Assembly: GCF_050003625.1 (NCBI RefSeq)
Contig: NC_134398.1
Coordinates: 24,521,211 to 24,585,210 of the forward strand
Direction: 5' to 3'
Source of the DNA: Haematobia irritans
Lineage: Eukaryota > Arthropoda > Insecta > Diptera > Muscidae
DNA: 64,000 nucleotides
This document shows, in pieces, positions 34,195 to 46,215 of the stretch. A program made the translations under genes and the position numbers. The first letter of the stretch is position 1. Every line of letters begins with the position of its first letter. The notes beneath the pieces are model-generated. The model did no database searches. It saw only the letters and a program-made list of their open reading frames with translations, and was not told the DNA's origin.

Positions 34195-37100
34195 ATTTCT
34201 ATGGAAAATTTTGCTAACATTTTATTTCTATAGAAAATGTTGTCAAAATTTTATTTCTACAGAAAAGTTTGTCAAAATGTTATTTCTATAGAAAATTTTA
34301 TTTCTATAGAAAATTTTGTCAAAATTTTATTTCAATAGAAAATTTTGTCAAAATGTTATGTCTATGGAAGATTTTGTCAAAATTTCATTTCTATGGAAAA
34401 TTTTGTCAAAATTTTTGTTCCTATAGAAAATTTTGTCAAAAGTTTATTTCTATAGAAATTTTTTCAAAATTTTATTTCTATAGAAAATTTTTTCAAATTT
34501 TTTTTTTTTCTTTAGAAACTTTGATAAAAATTTTATTTCTATAGAAAATTTTGTCAAAATTTAGTTCTATAGAAAATTTAGTTCTATCGAAAAATTTTTT
34601 CAAAATTTTATTGTATATAAAATGTTGTCAAAATTTTATTTCTATAGAAAAGTTTGTTAAAATTTGACTTCTATAGACAATTTTGTCAAAACTTTATTGC
34701 TCTATTTTGTCAATATTTTATTCGTATGGAAAATTTTGTTAATCTTTTATTTCTATAGAAAATTTTGCAAAAATGTTATTTTATTTCTACAGAAAATTTT
34801 ATTTCTATAGAAAATTTTGGCAAAATTTAGTTCTATAGAAAATTTTTTAAAACCTTATTTCTATAGAAAATTTTGTCAAAATTTGACTTCTATAGAATAT
34901 TTTGTCAAAATGTTACTTGTATTGAACATTTTGGCAAAATTTTTATTTCTTTAGAAAATGGTGTCAAAATTTTATTTCTATAGAAAATGATGTCAAAATT
35001 TTGTTTTTATAGAAAATTTTGTGAAAATTTTGTTTCAATAGAAAATTTTGTCAAAATGTTATGTCTATGGAAGATTTTGTCAAAATTTCATTTCTATGGA
35101 AATTTTTGTCAAAATTTTTGTTCCTATAGAAAATTTTGTCAAAATTTTATTTCTATAGAAATTTTTTCAAAATTTTATTTCTATAGACAATTTTCTCAAA
35201 ATTTATTTTATTTATTTCTATAGAAAAGTTTTTTAAAATTTGACTTCTATAGACAAATTTGTCAAAACTTTATTGCTCTATTTTGTCAAAATTTTATTCG
35301 TATGGAAAATTTTGTTAATTTTTTATTTCTATAGAAAATTTTGCAAAAATATTATTTTATTTCTACAGAAAATTGTGTCAAAATTTAGTTCTATAGAAAA
35401 TTTTTTAAAACCTTATTTCTATAGAAAATGTTGTCAAAATTTGACTTCTATGGAAAATTTTGTCAAAATGTTACTTGTATAGAAAATTTTGGCAAAATTT
35501 TTATTTCTTTAGAAAATTGTGTCAAAATTTTATTTCTATAGAAAATTTTGTCAAAATGTTATGTTTATGGAAGATTTTGTCAAAATTTCATTTCTATGGA
35601 AAATTTTGTTAAAATTTTTGTTTCTATATAAAATTTTGTCAAAATTTTATTTCTATAGAAAATTTTGTGAAAATTTTATTTCTATAGGAAATTTATTCAA
35701 AATTTTATTTCTATAGGAAATTTTGTCAAAATTTTATTTCTATAGAAAAATTTGTCAAAATTTTATTTCTACAGAAAATTTTGCAAAATTTTATTTCTAT
35801 AGGAATTTTTTTCAAAATTTTGTCAAAATTTTATTTCTATAGAAATTTTTGCAAGATTTTATTTCTATAGAAAATTTTGCAAAATTTTATTTCTATTTTA
35901 TTTGTGTTATATGTATAGAAAAATTTTTCCAATAATTAACTCCTATAAACAAATTTAGTCTCAATTTTATTTCTACATCTATAGAAAATTTTGTTAATAA
36001 CTAAATTCTAAAAAAAACTAGTCTCAATTTTATTTCTACAGAAAATTTTCTCTAAATTTTATTTCTACAGAAAATTTTATTTCTATAGAAAATTTTGTCA
36101 AAACTTAGTTCTATAGAAATTTTTTTTTAAACCTATATATTGTCAAAATTTGACGTCTATAAAAAATTTTGTCAAAATTTTATTTCTATATAGAAAATTT
36201 TGTCAAAATTTTACTGCTATAGAAATTTTTGCCAAAATTTTTATTTCTTTAGAAAACAATGTCAAAATTTTTGTTCCTATAGAACATTTTGTCAAAATTT
36301 TATTTCTATAGGAATTTTTTCAAAATTTTATTTCTGTAGAAATTTTGTCAAAATTTAGTTCTTTAGAAAATTTTGTCAAAATTTAGTTCTATCGAAAATT
36401 TTGTCAAAATTGTATTTCTATTGGAATTTTTTCAAAATTTTGTAAAAATTTTATTTCGATAGAAATTTTTGTAAAATTTTATTTCTATAGAAAATTTTGC
36501 AAATTTTATTTCTGTTTTATTTATGTTATATCTATAGAAAATTTTTTCCAATAATTAACTTCTATAAAAAAATTTAGTCTCAATTTTATTTCTATAGCAA
36601 AAATTTTATTTCCACAGAAAATTTTGTCAAAATTTTATTTCTACCTAAAATTTTGTCACAATTTTATTCCTACAGAAAATTTTATATCTATAGAAAATTC
36701 TGTCAAAATTTTATTTCTATAAGAAATTTTGTCAAAATTTTATTTCTATAGAAAATGTTCTCAAAATTTTATTTCGATAGAAAATTTTCTCAAAATTTTA
36801 TTTCAATAGAAAATTATGTCAAAATTTGACTTCTATAGAAAATTTTGTCAACATTTTATTTCTATGGAAAATATTGTCAAAATTTTTGTTTCCATGGAAA
36901 ATATTGTCAAAATTTTATTTCTATAGGAAATTTTGTCAAATTTTTATTTCAATAGAAAATTTGGTCAAAATTTTATTTCTATAGAAAATTTGTTCAACAT
37001 TTTATTTCTATAGAAAATTTTGTCAAAATTTTATTTCTATAGAAAATTTTGTCAAAACTTTAGTTCTATTGAAAATTTTGTCAAAATTTTTATTTCTTTA

Positions 37101-37305
37101 GAAAATGATGTAAAAATTTTATTTCTATAGAAAATTTTGTCTAAATTTTATTTCCATAGAAAATTATGTCAAAATTTTATTTCAATAGAAAATTTTGTCA
37201 AAATTTTATTTCTATAGTAAAATTTTGCAAAAGTTTTATTTCTATAGAAAATTTTGCAAATATTTTATTTCTACATAAAATTTTGCCAAAATTTTATTCC
37301 ATAGA
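34195..37305 (-). repeat. 29-bp minisatellite array, block 10
   Basis: About 105 reverse units. A multi-unit segment containing GTCTATGGAAGATTTTGTC and TTTTTGTTCCTATAG is present at about 34,361 and 35,064 and again, modified, at 35,564. A distinctive insertion (TTTATTTGTGTTATATGTAT, then CCAATAATTAACTCC) at 35,890-35,940 recurs at 36,510-36,560, 619 bp on. Right edge TTCCTACTTTTAACGACG. Confidence 0.93.
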
Positions 37306-38095
37306 AATTTCCTACTTTTAACGACGTATTGTGGAAATCTCAAAATATGGAGTACAATTTAGTTCAATTTTCGCACGACATAGTTCATTTTTGCTATAAA
37401 ATAGTTTCCTTTTTTTCTGTTAAAGAACTTCGAATTGTTTTTGCTCGTTTGTCAAAAGAATATCTTGAATCAAAAACAAATTAAAAAAACCACATTCTCT
37501 TTCTCGTATACATGGCAAATTTAAAGTCCAAAATAAAATAAAAGCTTTTCGATAACTGATTCTGAATTTTAACACAAAAAACAGAAATACTTGAATTAAA
37601 ACAATGACCGTGTATCGCAAATTTCAGGGAAATAAATTGACTTAACCCCATATTGAATAACAAATAGACATAATATTAACAAATTGCATGTACACTACTA
37701 TGGCTAAAGTCGAGTTATACATTTCAATATGGCCAAATAGGCCAAATGATAGCCCGCCAAAAGCTATTCAACAGGAAAAACCAAAAAAAAAGAGCACTAT
37801 TAAGCGAGGGGGCTATGAAAATAAAGTATAATAACAATGTGGTATGCGCAAAACAAAAGAACAGTAACCAAAATATAAATGAATATTGCATTTACACTTG
37901 AAAAAAAAGTTTTTGCTTTTAGCAGGATTAAGGTCCAAAAATATCAACTTAGTGAAATATTTTTGGATGATTATTTTCTAAATAGTTTTATCTAAAATAT
38001 CTTTAGGGCAATGTATTGAACAAAGGCTATAGGAGAATTGTACGTTTTGTACTTGCAAATACTAATAGTTTCTTTTTTGATTTTTCTTCAAGTGT
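37306..38095. other. Low-copy AT-rich spacer
   Basis: No gene recognised. The overlapping reverse frames at 37,420-37,663 read from AT-rich sequence and have no known domain. Confidence 0.4.
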
Positions 38096-38397
38096 ACATA
38101 CACACAAAAATTTTCTTTCTGATTCAATCACGAAATAAATTGATCCAATTAATTTTTTAATTGAAACGTCTTCAATCACAGAAATGATAGTATCAATTAA
38201 AAAATTAATTGACAGCCAATTTAAAAATTAATTGATTCAATTAAAAAATCAATTGATACTATTAATTTGTGTGATTGATTTTTGTTTCAATAAAAAAATT
38301 TGTTGAATTAATTAAATTTTTAATTGAATATTTTTTAAAGCTCAATTACGATTTTAATTGGAAAATTTTTCGTGAATTTTTTTTCTGTGTATGACAA
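38096..38397 (+). mobile_element. MITE family D, copy 1
   Basis: The left end TACACACAAAAATTTTC and the right end, read in reverse, TACACAGAAAAAAAATTCAC are similar inverted termini. The interior is a string of AATTAATT and TTGATTCAATT words: TCAATCACAGAAATGATAG, TATCAATTAAAAAATTAATT and TTTGTGTGATTGATTTTTG. The same interior appears at 38,966-39,225 (reverse), 39,266-39,530 (forward) and 56,821-58,655 (reverse, split by arrays). No coding capacity. Confidence 0.72.
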
Positions 38398-38965
38398 TGC
38401 AATTTTATGTTGAATTATTTATGTGTCGGTATTTGCATACATTTCACAATACCAAAAAAGAGACATAATTTTATCCACAATAATATTATCAAAAGTGAAA
38501 ATAAAGGAAATGTACATACAATAAACTACAATCGTTATGTTATATACATTAAGGTGAATTGCTTAACAGGCAGGATAGAGGGAAAAAACTGATTTTTTAA
38601 ATATATAGATAATTTCTATAAAACCATAGCAATTATTAAAATAAAAATTATATGAAATAAAAATAATGGCATTCAGAGAATACTCAAAAACATAATAAAA
38701 GCTTTTCGTAAATTAGTGAAAAAATTCGCTACACCGAAAATTTTTTTCGTAGTTAAACTTACCCTAAATTGAACTTATTTTTATTGCAAACAAAAATTAT
38801 TTGTTTGTAGTTAAATTTTATTTATTTTTTTCGAAATTTTTCACAGTCTAATAAAATTTTACTATTGTTTACTAAATATGTCTCAAAGATTTTATGAATT
38901 AAATGTGGGTATAAAGTTCAATGGCCGTACACATAAGTTCAATATAAACTAAAGTAATAGACAAT
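38398..38965. other. AT-rich spacer between MITE copies
   Basis: No gene recognised. The 61-codon frame at 38,407-38,592 has no known domain. Confidence 0.35.
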
Positions 38966-39225
38966 TTTCGTAAACAGAAAAATATTTTACAAAAATTCTT
39001 CCAATTAAAGTCCTAATTGAGTCTTAAAAAATATTCAATTAAAAATTTAATTGGTTCAAGAAATTTTTTATTTAAAACAAAAATCAATCACAAAAATGAA
39101 TAGTATCAATTAATTTTTTAATTGATACTATCATTTTTGTGATTGAAGCCATTTCAATTAAGAAATTAATTGGATTACTAAATTTTGTGATTGAATCAGA
39201 AAAAAAAAATTTATGCCAAAAATGA
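38966..39225 (-). mobile_element. MITE family D, copy 2 (reverse)
   Basis: Starts AACAGAAAAATATTTTAC and ends GATTGAATCAGAAAAAAAAA, the reverse of copy 1. Its centre is an internal palindrome: AATCACAAAAATGAATAG, then TATCAATTAA, faces TTAATTGATACTATC, then ATTTTTGTGATT. Confidence 0.7.
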
Positions 39226-39265
39226 GTAAGAATGAACTACAGGATGTTTAAAATGATGGCGCCAA

Positions 39266-39530
39266 CACACAAAAAAGTTTCCGATTCAATCAGGAAATTA
39301 ATTGATCTAATTAATTGAAATGTCTTGAATCACAGAAATGATAGTATCAATCAAAAAAATTAATTGACAGTCAATTAAAAATTTAATTGATACTATTAAT
39401 TTGTGTGATTGATTTTTGTTTCAATTCAAAAATTTTTTGAAACAATTAAATTTTTAATTGAATACTTTTTAAAACTCAAATAAAATTTTACTGGGAAAAT
39501 TTTTCGCGAAATTGTTTTCTGTAAATGATT
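39266..39530 (+). mobile_element. MITE family D, copy 3
   Basis: ACACACAAAAAAGTTTCCG at the left, then GATTCAATCAGGAAATTAAT, to TTTTCGCGAAATTGTTTTC at the right. Same orientation as copy 1. Element A begins within a few bases of its right end. Confidence 0.7.
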
Positions 39531-39532
39531 TT

Positions 39533-41117
39533 TGTACCCTCCACCATAGGATGGGGGGTATATTAACTTTGTCATTCCGTTTGGAACACATCGAAATATT
39601 GCTCTAAGACCCCATAAAGTATATATATTCTGGGTCGTGGTGAAATTCTGAGTCGATCTGAGCATGTCCGTCCGTCCGTCCGTCCGTCCGTCCGTCCGTC
39701 CGTCCGTCCGTCTGTTGAAATCACGCTAACTTCCGAACGAAACAAGCTATCGACTTGATACTTGGTAGAAGTAGTTGCTATTGATGTAGGTCGGATGGTA
39801 TTGCAAATGGGCCATATCGGTCTACTTTTACGTATAGCCCCCATATAAACGGACCCCCAAATTTGGCTTGCGATTGCTCTAAGAGAAGCAAATTTCATCC
39901 GATCCGGCTGAAATTTGGTACATGGTGGTAGTATATGGTCTCTAACAACCATGCAAAAATTGGTCCACATCGGTCCATAATTATATACAGCCCTCATTTA
40001 AACCGATCCCCCAATTTGCCTTGCGCGGCCTCTAAGAGAAGCAAATTTCATCCGATCTGGCTGAAATTTGGTACATGGTGTTAGTATATGGTCTCTAACA
40101 ACCATGCAAAAATTGTTCCACATCGGTCCATAATTATACATAGCCCCCATATAAACCGATCCCCCGATTTGGCTTGCGAGGCCTCTAAGAGAAGCAAATT
40201 TCATCCGATCTGGCTGAAATTTGGTACATGGTGTTAGTATATGGTCTCTAACAACCCCCATATAAACCGATCACCAGATTTGACCTCCGGAGCCTCTTGA
40301 AACACCAAAATTCATCTGATTCAGTTGAAATTTGGTACGAGGTGTCAATATATGGCCTCAAACTCTCATGCACAAATTGGTCGGTATCGGTCCATAATTA
40401 TATATAGGCCCCATATAAACCGATCCCCAGATTTGACCTCCAGAGCCCCTTTGAAGAGCAAAATTCTTTCCATTCGGTACGTGATGTTAGTATATGGTAT
40501 CCAACAACCATGCAGGAATTGGTTCCTATCAGCCCATAATTATACATAGCTCCCATATAAACCGATTCCCAAATTTGACCTCCGGTGCTTTTTGGAGAAG
40601 CAAAATTCATCCGATCTGCTTGAAATTTGGTACGTGGTGGTAGTATATGATATTTAACAGCCATGCCAAAAGTGGTCCATATCAGTTCATAATCATATAT
40701 AGCCCCCATAAAAACCAATCCCGAGATTTTGTTTTTGGAGCCTCTTGGAGGAGCAAATTCAGCCGACTCAGTTGAAATTTGGTACATTGTGGTAGTATAT
40801 GGCCGTTAACTATAGTTGTCTATAGTTATATATAGCCCTCAGATAAATCGATCCCCAATCACACAAAAATTGGTCCATATCAATTTCATAATTGTATATA
40901 GCCCCCATATAAACGACCCCAATATTTCAATTCTGGCTCTTTACCACGTATGGACTAACTCACAATTTGGAAAACGATGTTAAGAAGTTTTACGATACCA
41001 CAACCCAAGTAATTCGATTGTGGATGACAGTCTTTCGTTGAAGTTTCTACGCAATCCATGGTGGAGGGTACATAAGATTCGGCCTGGCCGAACTTACGGC
41101 CGTATATACTTGTTTTA
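39533..41117 (+). mobile_element. Element A: 1.6-kb modular non-autonomous repeat, near complete
   Basis: The left end is GTACCCTCCACCATAGGATG and the right end ATGGTGGAGGGTACATAAG, then TTCGGCCTGGCCGAACTT and ACGGCCGTATATACTTGTTT. The CCTCCACCAT/ATGGTGGAGG pair forms a subterminal inverted repeat. Between them lie about seven modules of roughly 150 bp (CCCCATATAAACCGATCCCC, AAATTTGGTACNTG, TTAGTATATGGTC, TTGGTCCATATCGGTCC); the spacing 40,149 to 40,260 shows one deleted module. A (TCCG)n run is at 39,665-39,711. No conserved protein frame exists; reading frames with DGRTDGRT come from the TCCG run. Fragments lie at 8,750 and 11,515. The family name is not certain to me. Confidence 0.75.
39665..39711. 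repeat. (TCCG)n microsatellite inside element A
   Basis: About eleven and a half TCCG units, expanded from the short GTCCGTCCGT that element B also has at 41,264 (GTCCGTCTGTCTG). Confidence 0.95.
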
Positions 41118-41124
41118 ATTCATT

Positions 41125-42243
41125 TTTATACCCACCACCATAGAATGGTATGGGTTGTAATAAGTTTGTCCTACCGTTTGTAACACATCGAAATATCGAT
41201 TTCCGACTATATAAAGTGTATATATATTCTTGATCAGGAGAAATTCTAAGACGATATAAGCATGTCCGTCTGTCTGTTGATATCACGCTACAGCCTTCAA
41301 TAATGGCACTATCGCCCTGAAATTTGGCACAAATTCGTTTTTTGATTGCAGACAATTTCGAAGATGAGCTATATCGGTCCAAGTTTTGATATAGTCCCCA
41401 TATAAACCGACCTCCTGGTTTGGGGTCTTGAGTTTATAAAAACCGTAGTTTTTATCCAATTTGCCTGAAATTGAAAATCTAGAGGTATTTTAGGACCATC
41501 AAAAAGTGTGCCGAAAATGGTGCGTAACGGTTCATGTTTTGGTATATCCCCCATATAGACAGATCTCCTGATTTTGCTTCTTTGGCGTCTAGAAACTGTA
41601 TTTTCAATCCAATTTGCCTTAAGTTGGAATTCTAGAGGTATTTTAGAACCACAAATTGGTGTATCGAAAATGGGGCGTATCGTTCCATGTTTTGGTATAG
41701 CCCCCATATAGACCGATCTCCCAAATATACTTCTTGAGCTTCTATATTTCGTAGTTTTTACCCAATTTGTCTGAAATTGGAATTCCAGAGGTATTTGAGG
41801 ACCACTAAGAGGTGTGTCGAAAATGGTGAGTATTATTCCATGTTTTGGTATAGTCCCCATATAGATCTACCTCCCGAATTTATTTCTTGGGCTGCTAGAA
41901 TTTGTAGTTTTTATCCTCTTTGCCTGAAATTGGAAATTTAGGTATTTTAGGACCACAAATGTATCAGCCGAATATGGTGTGTATTTATACACACCATATT
42001 TGATCTGCTAAAAAATGTGCCTACCAGAAATATTGATTGAAGACCCCATAAAATATATGCCGATCGACTCGAAATCATTATCTGAGTCGTGACCCCTTAA
42101 TTTTCTTAAATATGGAAATACGGGTTATCTCCCAAACCTCTTTCAAAGATACCTGACAAATGCTTATGTTTACTAATTCAGTAGGGTTGGTTTAGGGTAT
42201 GATATAGTCGGCTTCGCCCGAATTCATACTTTACTCACTTGTT
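41125..42243 (+). mobile_element. Element B: related 1.1-kb modular repeat
   Basis: Begins TTTTTATACCCACCACCATA, then GAATGGTATGGG, like element A (TACCCNCCACCATAG). It shares ACACATCGAAATAT, the ATATATATTC and GCATGTCCGTC sections, and ends GTCGGCTTCGCCCGAATTCA, then TACTTTACTCACTTGTTT, paralleling A's CTTGTTT end. Its own modules (CCCCATATAGACCGATCTCC, then GTAGTTTTTATCCAATTTG and AGAGGTATTTTAGGACCA) have a period near 155 bp, with starts near 41,396, 41,549, 41,703 and 41,855. It is non-coding and sits immediately downstream of A in the same orientation. Confidence 0.72.
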
Positions 42244-42839
42244 TAAAAATATCGTTAGTAAAATAAATTCATACAAATACGAGTAAATATGCCATCATTG
42301 TCCATGTTATGAATAAGCATACAATTGTCATACATACACACGTTCAAAGCTGTAAACTGACTGTAAATAATAACAAAAATGTCCAAAAATATCAAGGACC
42401 AAAAAAACTTTAGGAAATGAAAATTACATTTCATTCACTTAGGACATGTGAATTTCAGTATGGCTGATCACAAAAAGGAAGACGTGAATAGCAATGGGGA
42501 CTGTGCAGAATTTTCATGTATTTCATAGAAGAAACACATGAAAAGAATGAAAGACCATTAAAAATAAAACCATACAACGGAAATTACTAAGATGAAGATA
42601 TAAATGGTAAATGTAACTAAAATGTATAAGTGATATAATAACAGACCTCTGCTTTACGATTTTCCTTGAAGCATCATTTGATCGTTAGTTACCTAAAAAT
42701 AGAATAAAAAATATTGAAAGAAATCATTAGTATGATGAAATTGTCAATAGATGTTTAGTGTTGGAAAGATTTCATTTTAATTTTTTTTTAATAGAAAAAA
42801 ATAAAAAATAACTAGAAAAACAATGTTGGTACAGTTATA
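42244..42839. other. Low-copy spacer; right part is a duplicated block
   Basis: No gene recognised. Positions 42,676-42,839 (ATTTGATCGTTAGTTACC, GATGAAATTGTCAATAGATG, TTGGTACAGTTATAC) recur at 43,669-43,830, 993 bp to the right, as the flank of the next array. Confidence 0.6.
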
Positions 42840-43665
42840 CAAAATATTCTACAGAAATAAAATTTTGAAAAAATTTTCTATAGCAATAAAATTTTGAAAA
42901 AATTATCTACAAAATAAAATTTTGACAAAATTTTCTATAGAAATAAAATTTTGCCAAAATTTTCTATAGAAATAAAATTTTGCCAAAAATTTCTATAGAA
43001 GTAAATTTTGCCAAAATGTTGTATAGAAATAAAATTTTGACAAAATTTTCTATAGAAATAAAATTTTGACAAAATTTTCTATAAAAATAAAATTTTGAGA
43101 AAGTTTCCTATAGAAATAACATTTTTTATAGAATAAAAATTTTGACAAAATTTTCTATAGAAATAAAAATAAAAATTAAATTTTGATAAAATTTGCTATA
43201 GATATAAAATTTTGAAAAAATTTTCTATAGAAATAAAATTTTGAAAAAATTTTCTATAGAAATAAAATTTTGACAAAATTTTCTATAGAAATAAAATTTT
43301 CTATAGAAATAAAATTTTGACAAAATTTTCTATAGAAATAAAATTTTGACAAAATTTCCTATAGAAATACATTTTTGACAAAATTTTCTATAGAATAAAA
43401 ATTTTGACAAAATTTTTTATAGAAATAAAATTTTAATAAAATATTTTATAGAATAAAAATTTTGACAAATTTTTCTATAGAAATAAAATTTTGTCAAAAT
43501 TTTCTACAGAAATAAAATTTTGACAAAATTTTCTATGGAAATAAAATTTTGACAAAATTTTCTATGGAAATAAAATTTTGACAAAATTTTCTATAGAAAT
43601 AAAATTTTGCCAAAAATTTCTATAGATATAAAGTTTTAACCAAATTTTCTATAGAAATTAAATTA
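42840..43665 (+). repeat. 29-bp minisatellite array, block 11
   Basis: About 28 plus units starting AATATTCTACAGAAATAAAA. The unit GAGAAAGTTTCCTATAG, then AAATAACATTTTTTATAG, also occurs at the start of block 12. This shows the flank and the array were duplicated together. Confidence 0.92.
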
Positions 43666-43668
43666 GAA

Positions 43669-43830
43669 ATTTGATCGTTAGTTACCTAAAAATAGAATAA
43701 AAAAATATTGAAAGAAATCATTAGTATGATGAAATTGTCAATAGATGTTTAGTGTTGGAATGATTACATTTTAATTTTTTTTTTAATAGAAAAAGTAAAA
43801 AATAACTAGAAAAAACTGTTGGTACAGTTA
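43669..43830. repeat. Second copy of the non-array flank (duplication of 42,676-42,839)
   Basis: Nearly identical to the earlier block (CATTAGTATGATGAAATTG, AGATGTTTAGTGTTGGAA) with a few differences. The offset is 993 bp. Confidence 0.88.
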
Positions 43831-46215
43831 TACGAAATATTCTACATAAATAAAATTTTGACAAAATTTTCTATAGCAATAAAATTTTGAAAAAATTATC
43901 TAATTTCGACAAATTTTTCTATAAAAATAAAATTTTGACAAATTTTTCTATAAAAATAAAATTTTGAGAAAGTTTCCTATAGAAATAAACTTTTTTATAG
44001 AATAAAAATTTTGACAAAATTTTCTATAAATAAAATTTTGACAAAATTAAATACAATTAAAAAAAATGTTCTATAGAAATAAAATTTTCAGAAAATTTTC
44101 AAAAGTACTCAAAAGTTTGTGAAATTTTTCTACAAAAATAAAATTTTGAAAGCATTTTCTATAGAAATAAAGCTTTGACAAAATTATCTATAAAAAAATG
44201 TTGACAAAATTTGATTTAGAAATAAAATTTTGACAAACTTGTCTATAGAAATAAAATTTTGACAAAATCTTCTATAAAGTTTTGATAAAACTTTCAATAG
44301 AAATAAAATTTTGAGAAAGGTTCCTATAGAAATAAAATTTTTTATAGAATCATAATTTTGACAAAATTTCCTATAAAAATTAAATTTTGATAAAATTTTC
44401 TTTAGATATAAAATTTTGAAAAAATTTTCTTTAGAAATACAATTTAAAAAAAGTGTTCCATAGAAATAAAATTTTGACAAAATTTTCTATAGAAATAAAA
44501 TTTTCAGAAAATATTCAAAAGTACTAAAATTTTGTGAAATTTTTCTACAAAAATAAAATTTTGACAAACTTGTCTATAGAAATAAAATTTTGACAACATT
44601 TTCTATAGAAATAAAATTTTGACAAAATTTTCTATAGAAATAACATTTTGACAAAATTTTCTTTAGAAATAAAATTTTGACATAATTTTCTATAGAAATA
44701 AAGTTTTGACAAAATTTCCTATCGAAATAACATTTTGACAAAATTTTCATAGAAATCAAATTTTAATAAAATTTTCTATAGAATAAAAATTTTGACAAAA
44801 TTTTCTATAGAATAAAAATTTTGACAAAATTTTCTATAGAAATAAAATTTTAATAAAATTTTCGATAGAATACAAATTTTTACAAAATTTTGAGAAAGTA
44901 TATATAGAAATAAATATTTTTATAGAATAAAAATTTTGACAAAATTTTCTATAGAAATACAAATTGTGACACTATTTTCTATAGAAATAAAATTTTTACA
45001 AAATTTTCTATAAAAATTAAATTTTGATCAAATTTTCTATAGATATAAAGTTTTGAAAACATTTCCTTTAGAAATACAATTTAAAAAAATGTTCTATAGA
45101 AATAAAATTTTGACAAAATTTTCTATAGAAATAAAGTTTTCAGAAAATTTTCTAAAGTACTAAAATTTTGTGAAAATTTTCCACAAAAATAAAATTTTGA
45201 AAACATTTTCTATAGAAATAAAGTTTTGACAAAATTATTTATAGAAAAAAAAATTGACAAAATTTGCTATAGAAATAAAATTTTTACAAAATCTTTTATA
45301 GAAATAAAATTTTGACAAAATTTTCTATAAAAATTAAATTTTGATAAAAATTCCTATAGATATAAAATTTTGAAAACATTTCCTTTAGAAATACAATTTA
45401 AAAAAATGTTCTATAGAAATAAAATTTTCAGAAAATTTTCAAAAGTACTAAAATTTTGTGAAAATTTTCTACAAAAATAAAATTTTCTATAGAAATAAAG
45501 TTTTGACAAAATTATCTATAGAAAAAAAATTTTGACAAAATTTGCTATAGAAATAAAATTTTTACAAAATCTTTTATAGAAATAAGATTTTGACAAAATT
45601 TTCTGTAAGAATAAAATTATGATAAAATTTTCTATATGAATAAAATGTTGATAAAACTTTCTATAGAAATAAAATTTTGACAAAATTATCTATAGAAATA
45701 CAATTTGACAAAATTTTCTACAGAAATAAAATTTTGACAAAATTTTCTATAGAAATAAAATGTTGACAAAATTTTATATAAAAATAAAATGTTGACAAAA
45801 TTTTCTATAGAAATAAAATTTTGACAAAAATTTCTATAGAAATACAATGTTAATAAAATTTTTTTATGGAATAAATGTGTGTTGACAAAATGTTCTATAA
45901 AAATAAAAATTGTGGCATTATTTTTTATAGAAATAAAATTTTGACAAAATTTTCCATAGAAATAAAATTTTGACAAAATTTTCTATAGAAATAAAATTTT
46001 GACAAAATATCCTATAGAAATCAAATTTTAATAAATTTTTCTATACAATAAAAATTTCGACAAAATTTTCTATAGAAATAAAATTTTAATAAAATATTTT
46101 AAAGAATAAAAATTTGGATAAAATTTTGTATAGAAATAAAATTTTGCCAAAATTTTGTATAGAAATAAATGTTTGCCAAAATTTTGTATAGAAATAGAAT
46201 TTTGACAAAATTTCC
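43831..46215 (+). repeat. 29-bp minisatellite array, block 12
   Basis: About 80 diverged plus units. A strange variant (TTTTCAGAAAATTTTCAAAA, then GTACTAAAATTTTGTGAAA) occurs near 44,101, 44,517, 45,154 and 45,441, marking repeated multi-unit segments. The block ends at TTTCCTATAAATTCAATATAG. Confidence 0.92.

Noticed and set aside
39572..40787. Reverse frames in element A containing DGRTDGRT and repeated QPDRMKFAS-like segments
   Set aside because: They are translations of the TCCG microsatellite and of the 150-bp modules, which carry indels that shift frame between copies.
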